A DNA stretch of 64,000 bases from contig VYZI01000086.1 of assembly GCA_013397695.1 (NCBI GenBank), positions 1,206,600-1,270,599 of the forward strand. The letters run 5' to 3'. Source of the DNA: Centropus unirufus (lineage: Eukaryota > Chordata > Aves > Cuculiformes > Centropidae). Shown piece by piece: positions 1 through 60,414 of this stretch. The notes beneath the pieces are model-generated. The model saw nothing but the letters and a program-made list of their open reading frames with translations, had not been told where the DNA came from and did not search any database. How positions within the stretch are numbered: the first letter of the stretch is position 1; every line of letters starts with the position of its first letter. Position numbers and translations under genes: made by a program.

Positions 1-3000
1 CTGTCCTGACTTGGGATTGAAGAACTGTTAGCCTCCAAATCTTAAAATGCTGCAGGAAAACCCCCACTTTTCACAGTGTGTATGTTGAGATGCTGAAATT
101 GTTGACTTTGAAATGGTTGTGGTTTCTATGAAAGGATCTACAATTTCACACCTTTTCATCTGTCTAGTATAGTCTGCAGGTTTTAGAAGTGCTTGCACTT
201 TCAGTCTTTCCTGAAGCATGCAGCTAACTTGCAGCAGAACCTCCTCTCTATGTGTCAATAATATTTCTTCATTAAGGAAGGACACATATTGGATAGTTAC
301 TTAAATTAGGTGAATGCATATACACACTGCATATGCATATCACATCAACACAGAATGGTGAAGAAACTTCATGCAAGGGTACAGCAAGAAAATAATGACT
401 GACACAACACTATATGTTTAGTGTTATGAGAAGCAAATCCCATTAGCCCATGAAAACACTTAATTTGGAACTAAAACACAAAATCAAACAATTTCTCCCT
501 TTAGTAATTTGATGAAAATTAAATTTTATTTCAGTTGTGTTGCAAATATTGAAAAAAAAAAGCAGGCAATTTTAATACTGCCTTTTAAATAGAATCTTCA
601 GAATTCCCTGGATTTCATATTACTTCTGGTTAATTATGCTTTCGAAGTTATAGACTGATTTAGTAAAAAACATATGGGCTGTTTTTCTTGAACAGGCAGT
701 ATTAAAACTGAAAATAGCAAAGAGAAAAGAAGCTGATCTTTAAACATGCAAAGACACACATCATTGCTGAATGATATGCCTTAAAGGAAAACAAAGGGAT
801 ACCTACTTTCTGCTGCTAGAAGTCCTAGTAGGAAGGCAGCATTTGGACAAACAACAAACAGTATGAAGATTTCAGAACAAGCGATTTACAAAGCTGCAAC
901 CTAGTACACTAGTTTAGCCACAAAACTGTATGAACAAACTGACACGACCCCCCCATATTCTAATATAGTTTCTATGTGTGAAGCAAAAGGGACTTGCGGG
1001 CTGGGATGGGAGGAAAACAAACACTTCGCATAGGGAAGGTAGCACATGTATGCAGTGTAAGGTATCTATAATATCAGATTTTTCCAACATAGGTTAAAGT
1101 ATTTTAAAAAATTAACGGATGAAAAATGATTTCAAGTAAGAATATTGTAAGAGGTGAAGTGGCAAACTATTTCAACATACTGCAAACAAAACGTAACATG
1201 TTAATTAATATATTTACTGACTAGAATTGAGCATTATATTGAAATTATTTTTTAACAAAAATTTCAGGATTAACCATTATGAGAACCATTTAGAAATACA
1301 ACCACTTTACTATTGTTTTTAATTAATAGCGATGCAATATACTCAAAACCTTTTGCATTTAAACATACCAGAACAAAGTTTAATGGAACACTGGAAATAC
1401 TCAAATTCATGATCTCAAACCTGATAGTCAGTTAGACCTGTAAGACTAGATAAGGAATTAATAACAGTGACTTCTAAGGTGAATGTATTTCCCCCTCGCC
1501 AAGCTCTCATACTTAAAAATGCTACACAAGACACTTTGCAAATATTTACAAAATCAGTGGCAATTTTTGCATTAGAATAGTATTTCTTTTTCTTCCTTAT
1601 GTTGATGAGATGGATCTTTTTTAAGATATGGTCTTATATTGCCCTTCTTTCATGGAATCTTAATCCCACAAAACTACTAACCACACACTAACTTGTCTCT
1701 AAGCTAGCTTCATGTATGATGGAAACAGTGATCTTAAAACTTGGCCATACATTTGCTCCTTGATCTCGCTCCGAAAGACTGTCAGATTTAGCTTTTTTCC
1801 CATTATTATTACTTTCAAATTTGAAAATCAAGATATGCTGATAAAAAATTCTTATCTGATATGACGATGCCAAGCTTAAAGGATCAAAAAGGACTGTAAA
1901 TTTCAATTTACATAAAGCAATCCTGAGTCAAAATATCAAAATGCTATATGAAATTCGTATCTTGCAGTTTGAGAAAACAAGCTAGCAACACTGATGGAGG
2001 TTAAATGTGCCTGTGTTCTGTGCACTGCCTAAACCCTGCTTCTATGTTCATCACCTTACACCGCTACCACAGAGCTCAGAAAACACATAAATGTCAGGAA
2101 GTACTGCAACAGTGTTATTTGTTACCCTGGACCAAATAAGTGCATTTGGTCATTCAGTCTGTTGTAAAATATGCTGCTGTACTTTCTCTGTGGTTAAACT
2201 GAAACACAGAGTTATCAAATGCCTTACAGGAATCTAGAACTGTCTGCAGCAAAAAGCTGCCCTGAAACCTTTTAAGTCACATTTCAGAATATGAGCACTA
2301 TAGACCAAGCAATTCGAGCAGGCATTATAAAAGAATGACCTTTAACCAAGGGAAAGGTTTTCTTAAATCTGAAGATCAGTTACACAGTTTTCCAAAGTTC
2401 ATGAACTCTCCACTTTCTGAACTCCAACACTGATTCAGTAATTCTGGAAATATGGTTGCAAAAAGTTTTTTTAAAATATACATATATTTATATATTATAT
2501 TATACAATATCTATTGCATAGTTATTTTTCTAACTCTTCAAGTTATGGGCATTTCTAACTGTCTGCCCTAAAACCTAACCATCTCCTATCTACTTAAGTA
2601 ATCTAGAAGGTTTTCCTGAATTCAGCCCCCTAACCTGAAATGTCAAACAATTCCTCAGCCTTCCCTTGGCCTGGTGCAGAATGTGGGAGTTGAAAAGGGA
2701 AAAAGAGGAAAAATAAAAAGCTTTACAGTAGGGATGCTCGTTCTTCAGCGTGAGTTACTGCTATCAACACACTTGAATATTATCTCTCTTTGGTTAGGGT
2801 AGAAATGTCATGACACAAGCAGAGGAAATCCTCTGTCTTGATCTAGTGTGCATCTGGTGATAGGAGAGACAGGGAAGATGGGAAAGAGGGTAGGGAGTAG
2901 GATGGGGAAAGGCAGCACACAGATAACTATTCATGAACTTCTCTAGCACCTAATAAATTTCATGGTTCACTTTAAATACTCTCTAGTGGGCCAGTTTTTC

Positions 3001-6000
3001 TCATGTGCCAGATAATTCCTTTAGGGCTGCTTATTGCTAACTTCTGATTTGTATTTGTTTCAGCATATCGAAAATATCCAAAACATTCACTGTCTTGGGA
3101 AACTCACATTTTACAATGTCTTGAAGACAGGCAACCTGAAAATTACATTTTTTACATTGTAGCAAAAAATAATTTCAAGATACTTGACATTTCAGCTGTT
3201 TAGTGGCTTTCTTAAGAAGTTACTGAATACAGCCTATCACCAATAAAGTAATATTTTATTTAATAAATATTTACATAATTTCCCCAAACATTTTAAAAGC
3301 CTTCAATATATTCTCAAAGTTCAGCAAGGCGGACTTCTGTTACGTTAGCAACAGAATGATAGTGGGATTAAGACCTTCAGAGGACAGTTGCTCATGAAAG
3401 AGGAATTAGGTCACCCAGAACAAGCTGTGGGAATCAAGAATTATTTGCACACTCTGTGAATGAAAGAAAGATGTGTACAGAAAAATACCTGGTTGGCTTT
3501 ATATGAAATTTATCTGTGTTTGTTCCCATGCAATTTGCTGACCCTCACAGGAAAGCTCTCTGACAAGAACATAGTTTGCACCTCTGCACCAAAGGAAGTC
3601 ATCTGAGTTGCTACCTATAGTGCCTTTGTATCCAGGTTATTACTCTGGTAGTACAGGAAGATGCTCAAAGGGTTCAGCAATCCCAGTTTCAGGTGTTCAG
3701 AGGAAGAACACCTCTAGAATAATCTCAAAAAAAGACAGAACCCAAGTGTTCTGTTTCTGTGTTTGGAAAATCCCAGAGGGCAGGACATACAATTTGCATA
3801 ACCTAATAAGCATTTAGATTTTTGCATCTTTATCTCAGTAGGAATTCCACATTTGCCTGTTTCTGACAAATGATTTAATTTTAATGGTAAGCTTCATGAA
3901 GTTTTATGGGAGGGTTAAATAGGCAGAAACATTTAAAATATTAAATGCTCTCCATTATAGTTTATGAGGTGGAATAACATGAGATGTTAGAAAGAAAACT
4001 TAACCTTAACATAGTGAAGTTTCTACCAAAATTTCAGAGTTTTACGTCTAATTTCTATAATCAAGTTCGGTTTAGAATCATCACAACAGCCTGCCCTTAC
4101 AAGCTAGAAATAACTGAAAACTTCATCAGTCTATTTCTGAAGAGGAAAAATAATAGATTTCCATATCTAGCTATTTCAGAAGCTGAAAGCTGTAGTATCT
4201 TTTCTTGCAAGCCTCAGTGTTTATCCTGAGATATTAAATATTTTATCAGCTAATGTGTTGGGCCAGAGAAACATCATGAAAACTATCCACTTTGCATGGT
4301 TTCCTGATAACTGCAATCTCTTATCACAGAGATCAACAAGGCTATTCTAGAGAACTACACTTTCCTGAGAAATATATTTCAGTTATTTGGGAGATGAATA
4401 CAAAGTGAAAACGGATCCAGAACAAATATTCTGTAGAATTTACATGTGTACTGGATTCATACGAGTGTAAAAAAAATAGAGCTTGTACCTTTGCTGTATA
4501 TTGATATCTGAAATTACATCATCCTATGAGGAAGGCACATGTCCTGTTGATGTGAGACTGAAACTGGAAACAGGAACTGCAATTTTTAGGTTAGGAAAGT
4601 TGCCACTGCCAATCATGCTGATAGCCTGTTTGTTTTATTGAAATGGGGGAAGTAGCTGTAAACAAAAATTAAAGCAGTGCCAGTAATTCTGGGTGAAGTA
4701 AAACCAACTTATTCTTTCTTTAGAAGGATATATGGATCCTTATGTACAAGTACATAAAGAATTCAAAAGCTGGCTGCCTGAAATTAAGACATGAGGCTGT
4801 GATTACCCATTTGCAATAAATGATATGAGATTCCCATTCACATCTATGGAAATTATGAGCAGTGTGCATCTCTAAGGAGAAGCAATCTTTTAATTTAAGT
4901 ACTCAAACTTGAATTCCAAAAAGTGCAATTTAAGAATTTCAAGCATAAAGTTGTCCCCAATTCCTATATTAATGACACTGAAATAATTAGTATCACTTGC
5001 TGATATGAAAGAACAGAAAAGGAATAATTAACATATGCATTCCATAAGTAATTTTCTCACCTATAAAAACGCTGGCAAAGAGAATTATCAGCACATGTAA
5101 TTAAATGCCTGAAATGTCTCTGAGTAAAGTCAGTGTATAGCTAAAATACTCGTGTCAGGACTATTTAGTTCTTTAGAAACATAAACGTGAATCCTATAGG
5201 CAATAGGTTTTTTCTTAGACATTCATTTAGCTTGAGCCTAAATCCCAATTTCAGATCAGCTATACCAATTCAGACTTTCACAGGGTAAATCTTCTATGCC
5301 AAAATGAAGAAACATAACTACGAGACGGCTGTGTTAGAATAGGGACTGCTGGGTTATTTCAATTCCCAAACATGGGCCGAAGACAAAAGAACTGCTTGGA
5401 GTAAGATCACTGTGCTGCCCAAGGCCTAGTGATATGCTCACAGCACAGCAAAGGTAGCATCTCCCCTTCTGAAGCATGCTGGGAGGTCCCTAAAGTACAC
5501 GTATTGTCTGTCTCTGAAGATTTCGAAGCTCTGAGTTATAGTACCAGAAATACTGCCCAGCCTGCTTTAAACAGGAAAGATCTTAATCATATTATTCTCT
5601 AACACAGGATGTCAAGAAGCTATGGTACACAGTGGTTTCTTTTTATAATTAACTATTAGTAAGGTATGAGAACCTTGCTCCTTTGTTCTGGCAAAATTTA
5701 AATAAGCTTTTACACCAAAGTAATATAAAGAGAAATACAAGTTTACAACAGTATTGATAACTAAATGTGCATGTAACAAAAAAAAATCAGAATTCCTGTA
5801 GAACTTTAAAACTGCAATTTTAGTTTTCCCCAGGCACTACCACTTACTTATTACTTATTACTTTCTTATTACTTATGCTTTCAGATTTAAACATTAACTT
5901 GTGATGCGACTTCATGAAATAACGAGAAATTAGCAAGTACTTAGTACTCTAATCAGTACAGAATTAAGACAGGTCAACTGCACTAAATATGCCTTATGTT

Positions 6001-6007
6001 AAAATAC
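1..6007 (-). other. CASK: CASK intron downstream of the RRKLKGA exon (partial)
   Basis: Six kilobases of AT-rich intron continue past the left edge. I see no exon of the L27 part. There is an AT-only stretch around 2473-2513 and a short TTACT-type repeat at 5843-5875. A 91-codon open frame on the minus strand ends at position 28 and is treated as a finding. No CR1 or LTR sequence was recognised. Confidence 0.8.
5843..5875. repeat. Imperfect TTACT/TTATTACT repeat
   Basis: CTTACTTATTACTTATTACT and following variants form an imperfect short repeat. Confidence 0.75.
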
Positions 6008-53534
<47,527 letters not shown>

Positions 53535-53964
53535 CTGTGGAATATATAATAGGGTAGTATATTAGCTATATATTCAAGCCACTGACTAAATAAAAAGAAA
53601 ATTATTCAAACACAAAGCCATACACATCTGATATTTCTAGCAGATTCTTTAATCTTTTTAAGGAACGCTGATGAGATGATATTTAATTATTCTCCTTCAG
53701 AACATGAGTGTGAAATTAAGTTAAAAACTTATAAATCTCAACATGTAAATACACAAAACAGACAAGGCTTTCTTGATTTCACCTCTTAATAAAAGATCAC
53801 CTACGTCATAATATGAAGAACTGAATAAGTTCCTTTAATGCACGCATGCATTACCTAGACTTCCTACACCAAGAATTTAAATTTCATTGTAAATATTAAA
53901 TATCATTGCAGAAATTCTCTCTAAATAGAGAAGACAGGCTCTTTCACTACGCTGTAGAGCTACT

Positions 53965-54100
53965 AAAACTCAGAGGTGTCTAGTACAATCCCCTTGCTCA
54001 AAGCAAGGCCAACTAGAACAGGTTGTCCATGACCACATCCAGTTGTGCTCTGAACATCTCCAAGAATGAAGACTCTACAAGTTGTCTAGGCCACAAATGA
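53965..54100 (-). mobile_element. CR1 LINE fragment, 3' portion
   Basis: The text around GTCTAGTACAATCCCCTTGC, CTCAAAGCAAGGCCAACTAG and CATCTCCAAGAATGAAGACTC is the reverse complement of the CR1 3' region. The copy is old and short. Confidence 0.85.
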
Positions 54101-55651
54101 CACTGGCATAAAATTTTAACCAGCATAAATTAGATTATATCTCTATTGTAAAGAAAAGGAAGAAAACCAGAAACAGTTCTGAACAAAGAAAGGGCAGAAA
54201 CCCCTGCAACATCTCTTGAAATTTGAGAGATTCTGATCACATATCAATCCTTCTGATAGTATAGAAATGCAAAAATCCCCCAAAGTGCACTGAAATAATT
54301 TTCTTCTTTGTTGAAAGCATTTGGTATTTTTATTTGTCTCTAAATATTATTTTTCTTTTAACTTGGCACTAGTATTCTAAAACAATAACAAAGTCCTGAA
54401 TTAATATCCTTGATCATAATTCAAGCACAGAAGAAAATATCAGTCTTTATTCCAAAGGAGACATTTTACCTTTCTATTCTCTTTACATACAATTGTTCAT
54501 TGTTTAAGAATCACCTACATATGTGTTTATGGGAAAATATAAATATGGTTTCTTGGTTTGAGAATGTTTACTGTATTTGCTGTGCTATTGTAGAAAGAAA
54601 TTGAAAATGCTCTGTTTTCCTACATGCCCTATTACATTTCTAACATGAATTGGTAACATTCAAAAATACAGGCAGTGAGATGAACATTCTTTCAGGTGAA
54701 GCATTTAACAGGTTAGTCTGATTTATGCTAGACTTCTTATTTTTTAGTAGTCTAAAAATTCGGAAAATTATAGAATTTTAAACAAAGAAAGTTTCAGATT
54801 CACAAGGTGTAAAATTTCTTACTGGAATTTTCATGTTACACTTGCATTATGTGCTTTCTCTCCCACATCCTTGCAAATACAAACTAAAAGCAAAATGCGC
54901 AGAGCAACCCCTTAGAAACCATTAAATAAGGTAATCTTAGGAAGTGCAAACAGAGCAGTAAAAAGACGCTAATAACTGTCTGTGACTGAGATATCTAGAT
55001 GAAGAAATTCATGTCGAATTTATCCTTTATACAGAGATGAAATTCTATCAAGTAAGAAAACAGCAGTATATCTTTCACTCTTGCAAATACTCGCCTATAA
55101 GTTTTTACACCATCTTCATGCAGATAAAATACCGGAACAATATTGCAACGTTCCATCCTATCACACTTGGACATTGATTCAGTGATTACCATCTCTTTTC
55201 TAGGCACTGAGGTTCTTCTTGTCTTTCACTGAAGTACACAACCAGTCTTTCCTAACAGGATCACTGGTAAGTAGACAGCGTAACAGAACAGAACACTATG
55301 CGACTCTGAATGACCATGACCTCCAGAAAAAAATGGCACTTTAATCTTGTCTCTTACTGTACAATGATTTGAATGTTACCACACTTTAACATGGCACCAC
55401 ACCTGGTCCCTACTTTGGCTGAAATGCAAAGCAAATTCCAATAGGAAACTACAGAGAAGTTCTGCTTTATTCATGGGCAAAAACCGTGTTCAAAATAGTT
55501 TATTTTGGCTCCTGAACTTATTAATTTCTTTTCGACTTTATTTATAATTTGAAGGATGCAGAAATATAAGGAAGAAAACATATGCTAACATTTACCTCGG
55601 TCTATATTTACCTCATGTAATGCTGAATGCGAAACAATTGCTCACAGATTG

Positions 55652-55668
55652 AGCAGCAGCAGCAGCAG
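55652..55668. repeat. AGC microsatellite
   Basis: There are five and a half AGC units in intron sequence, not in a gene frame. Confidence 0.9.
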
Positions 55669-58662
55669 GAGGAGAAACAGAAAGTAGATAATAGTATCTC
55701 TAAATGGGAAAACAAATGAATAGATTTCACTGAAGGAGGTTTTGTATGATAAAGGGGTCTTGAGGAGAACAGCAGAATAAAGTCCTATTTTAAAAACAGC
55801 AGGGGCTTGTTTAACTGTAGACTTCTTAAGGAAGAAGAAAACTAGGTGTAGAGAGACAGATGAGTACACACTACATTGATTCAACAAAGCCAGAGGGCAG
55901 AAGAGAGATGACTGATTCAAAAGTCCTTTTGGACTGTGACCCAAATGTCAAATTATGTCATGTTTAAGATCAGTAAAAAAGGAGTAAGGAGAAAAGACAG
56001 AGATGGCACATATACGTCATTGTTTTCACTTTTAAAAAATTACATAATCACCTCCTACTTGATCCTTTCTCAAACACTTTTACCAGACTGAACAACATTT
56101 TAAGCCCGCATGTTCCTCAAGAGGTAATTAAAATCCCAAGTGCCTACAGATACTGCTCAGAGTTCTGAACACAACATAAACCCAAGCAGATGTTTGCCTG
56201 CAAGCAGGTGACTGAAGATTTCCTAAGAAAAATCCCCTTATTATCTTGTGAGTCACCATATTATCTGTAACTTATCATTATAACATAGCAACTACTTGCT
56301 ACCTCCTGTTACGTATTCTAAACCTCTGTTGAGAATTGTAGCCATGTTACATTGTAATAAAGGTCCTGCACATCCTATATCAAAGTAAACCTTTCATATT
56401 CCAATCATCTACGAGAGCTTTGGGACAACTCTAGAATCTGCCAGTGGAGTAAGTCAGCTTTAAGCAGCACGAGGTGACATGCGCTATTTGCTAACGATAA
56501 TGCATCTCATATTAGAACAGCCTTCTTCACTAGCAAACAAAATTCAGGCAAAAGAAGATATCCTAAGGCAAGGCAAGGTCTTAGACTCTAGAACAGTCAT
56601 CTTTTAATTGCTGGACTATTTTAATTTATATTTGAATCTTTTTTGAATGCATAATCTTTTAGTTTTTCTCATCTTGTTATGGCTGAAGAAATGACTTTCC
56701 AAGTCCATTCTTTAAGACTTCTCTGTCAGCACTTCTATAAAAATTAAACTTTAATGACAACAGCAATAATAAATAGAGCACCAAGGTTTAAAAGCACAAG
56801 CTGTAAACATTTCTCTGGCAACTGCATGAAAAGTACTGTTACACAACCAGAAATAGAGAGAAATATGTCGTGTTTCATTTAACTTGCTTAGCACAAAGTC
56901 TGATACTTTACCTCGTCATTTCAAAAGCATTTAAAAGGTGTAATTTTACACTACCATCACCAAGAAATGTTCCAGACATTCAGACTGTTTACAAAACTTT
57001 GAGGTTTGTTTTAAGCAACTGGAGGTGTCTTCAAGTTTCCATTTTATACACGGCTAATAATTTAGAGAGAGTTGCTGAAGTTGTTAAAATGGCATAAAAG
57101 ACTTCTGTAACAAATCAAAAAGTTTGAAGATGGAAAAGGGAATACCTCTTTGGAATTCCCTCTTTTTGTTATACATTCTCCACACCTCACGCCAGCACTT
57201 CCTACCCTTCTTTAAATATATTTTCACAGAAGCATCCCACATGAGTGATGGGTTCAGATTTGGTCCACTGGAACCAACTGGAACTGGCTGTGTCCAGCAC
57301 AGGGCAGTCCCAAGCTTCTTTCTGTGAAAGCTGCCCCTGCAACCTCTCATTACAAAGAACTTTCCACTTACATTTAATACAGGTCTGCCCAATTTTCTGG
57401 ACTAGACACCGTGCTTCAGGGGACTCCAGAGCTGCTGAGTGCCTCCAAGCCGAGAATACCACTATTACACCTCTGCCTCACGACAGCACATAACAAGCAC
57501 GCAACACATCCTGCATAGCAGCAAAGTCTAGTTAAACCAATCATACTCTACCTGAGCTTACAGTTCCAAAACCAGGTGAACTTTCAGGGCAATACTAGCT
57601 TAAAAAGTTTCCTCTCCCCTCTGTGTTTGCTCATTCTTGCTCTTCTGTGAAAATTACTGTTAGGCTTTAATATTCTAAGAATATAGCACGAAGCCATAAA
57701 AGCTTTCAGTACGGACAGCATTCTGCAGCAGGAATGAGCAGCTGGAGGTGGGAACATTGTATACTGACATCAGCAATGAAACGCCTATACTACAGAACCC
57801 CAGCGATGTTTCTGCCCCAAAGATTTTTTTATTTTTTTATTTCTTCAAAGAGTATCCCATTTTCTCTTAATTAAAATCACATTGCCTGTCTTCCTGGGAT
57901 ATGTGACTGACTCCTTATCACACAGATACATTTGACCACTTAATGACTCCCTGCTTCAACAAGTAGTAAAAGCTTTCCTGCCTCCCCTCCCACAGGCTTT
58001 GGGGTGGCTAAAGCCCCAGGGTAGTCAATCTGACTGAACTGCTGGCTGTTTTTCCCTTCATCCCACACACATTCTTGCCCTCTGCTCCACTGTGCGGCAG
58101 CATGGGGCTTGTCAAACCACACACCAAACCATTTCAGTGTTAACTTAGTAAAGAAAACATTCATTTCCCAACCCTACTGCAGTCTTTGCATGTGAAATAG
58201 CTCAGTGAGAAATCCGTAGACTAGCAGCTGGCTTAAGAGACAGGAAAGGAATATGGGAGGAGAAAACAAATAAGACTATGAAATCCAGCCCTCAGAGCTG
58301 CTTCGGATGTCACAACACACAAGTATAATCACAAGAACATACCTTTCCCTGTAAAGTGTCTCCATCATCACCAAATGTATTGTATAATTGATCTGAACCT
58401 TAACAAACGTGCTTAAAACATACACCAAAAAGAAACAAATGCCTATAGCTCGTGAATGGCCCTTGATAAAAATACCACGGTAATGAACAATTACAATCAC
58501 AGTGTGAGATAATTCATCTCCAGTCAGTATATTTTGATTTAATGCTACTGTAGCATTTAGAAACCAAACAATGGCATGAACAAAACGCAGTTACAGCTAA
58601 CACTCAACATCCAGAATCCAATTCTGAGCCCCCTGTGCAGCAACCTATTGATATCTTCATTT

Positions 58663-58700
58663 CACAGACTCACAGAATCATAAAACCATTTTGTGGAATC
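58663..58700 (-). mobile_element. Possible CR1 3' tail scrap
   Basis: CACAGACTCACAGAATCATAAAACC resembles the inverted CR1 terminal repeat (tandem TCATAGAA-like units). The similarity is limited to about 30 bases. Confidence 0.35.
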
Positions 58701-60400
58701 AGACTTTATAGACGCTCGCTAAATTGTGAATAACTTCCATTTTCTACTCCATTCTTTCTCAGTGTTTGGACATAAATATAAACACATTAATGGCTTTTTA
58801 GCTGGAGCAGGGTGTCTTGGGAGACTTAAAAGCCAATTTCCTGTCCTCAGTTTATTCTCCATCAGCTATGAAGAACATTAAATTGGGTGTGAAAAAACAC
58901 TTTCCTTTTCTCTCACAACTTCTGATACATCCACCAGACATGTCCAGAATCACGTATCTGTCAGACAAAGCAAGTTGTTTTGCATGGTTGTACTCATGAA
59001 AGCAAACCTTCCCTCCTTTTACTCATTTCCTCATTTCTATTGGCAAACAAGTAAGCAATGCTTCCTAAATAAGACAGTGTTTTTTGGGAAATGAATCAAC
59101 TTGAACTAATAAAAATGTTTAACAATGCCTCAAAGAATATTAACAGCTGTCAACTGCAGATCATTAAAATAAATAATTCAGCATTTAATTAAACGCTAAT
59201 TCTTAGTACCTTTTTACAAAACTCCACAAAAAAAAGTCAACTGTAGTCTTTATTAAGCAGGAACAAAGATTGGACAAGCCCATATCTCTTCCCTAAAATA
59301 TTCTATATCATATCAGTTTATCCTCAACAGCAGGTTTAGCGAGGCAAGGGAACAGAGGAAGAAGAGGGGAAATGCAGAAAAGTGAAACCATCACTTCCTG
59401 GATTATTTTTTTTAGATGCACAATCTGTATTTGAAATCACTCTTAGGTCTCCCTGCTTTAAAGTAGCATTTTCAAAATAGTTTTGATAATCAGAAGTCAA
59501 CAAACGTGTTGATAGCGCAGCAGTAGAAACAAATGCCCAGGTTATGGTGGTGTTGCTCATCTCAGCAGCAGCACTCACTTAAAATGTTCGACAATCGGTC
59601 AAATCAGAACCGTCTCTAACACTGCTGTCTGAAGGGTAAAGAAGTCAGAAAACTAACAAAACTAGATTTCACAGGATTATCAGGAAACGCTAACTTGCAC
59701 TACCTTTATACTTGCATATGTATTACTGAAACTCAAAACTGAAAAATGAACTAAGTCAGTTTTGCTTCTCTTTCCCCTCTGTAATTCCCTATGTTTATAC
59801 AACTCCAAGGCAATATGCGTACCTCCCGGATTCTCACTAGGTGGCAACAGAGCTCTTGCTTTGATCTGCATCTGTAGTCAGCATCTGAATACAAAAGGTG
59901 GCTGCATTATTTTAGCCACAGAGAGCTTTTCGTTTGGCTGGTCTTATACCATTGATCTGATTAATGATGATTACAGTTACCTAAGGACAAAAAAAAAAAA
60001 GTGTACTACCCTAAAATAATTAAGGGACATCCAGGGCTAAGCACCCTTTGATCCAGATCATTCTCTCCTCCCCACCTAAGCAGCCATTCAGAGCTGAGGA
60101 CGACATCCAGGAATCCAGTACCCTGCGCTCGCTGATAATTGTATTACACAACTACAACACATTGAAACACGGCTTCCTCTGGTAAGCCACAAGTTCTTTG
60201 TTTAATCCACAAAACTGTAACAGAGCTGTGTTTATTGCTTTGAAGTCTAGCAAAATGCTTTAGAAAGCTAGAATCTGCAAGTAATTCAGTTTAAATCACT
60301 AGAATGTCTCCTTTTTAGAGGTTAAACACATAGGATGGGGATTTTTCTTTTGATTTTCATTTGTCTGTCTGATTCTGGGAATTTTTTTTCCTTCAAGGGG

Positions 60401-60414
60401 GTGTGTGTGTGTGT
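60401..60414. repeat. GT microsatellite
   Basis: There are seven GT units following a short G run. Confidence 0.9.

Noticed and set aside
1..6007. Expected next CASK exon (start of the L27 region)
   Set aside because: No sequence fitting it was seen. The frame at 28-303 does not resemble CASK, although a CTGCAG acceptor-like site lies inside it.
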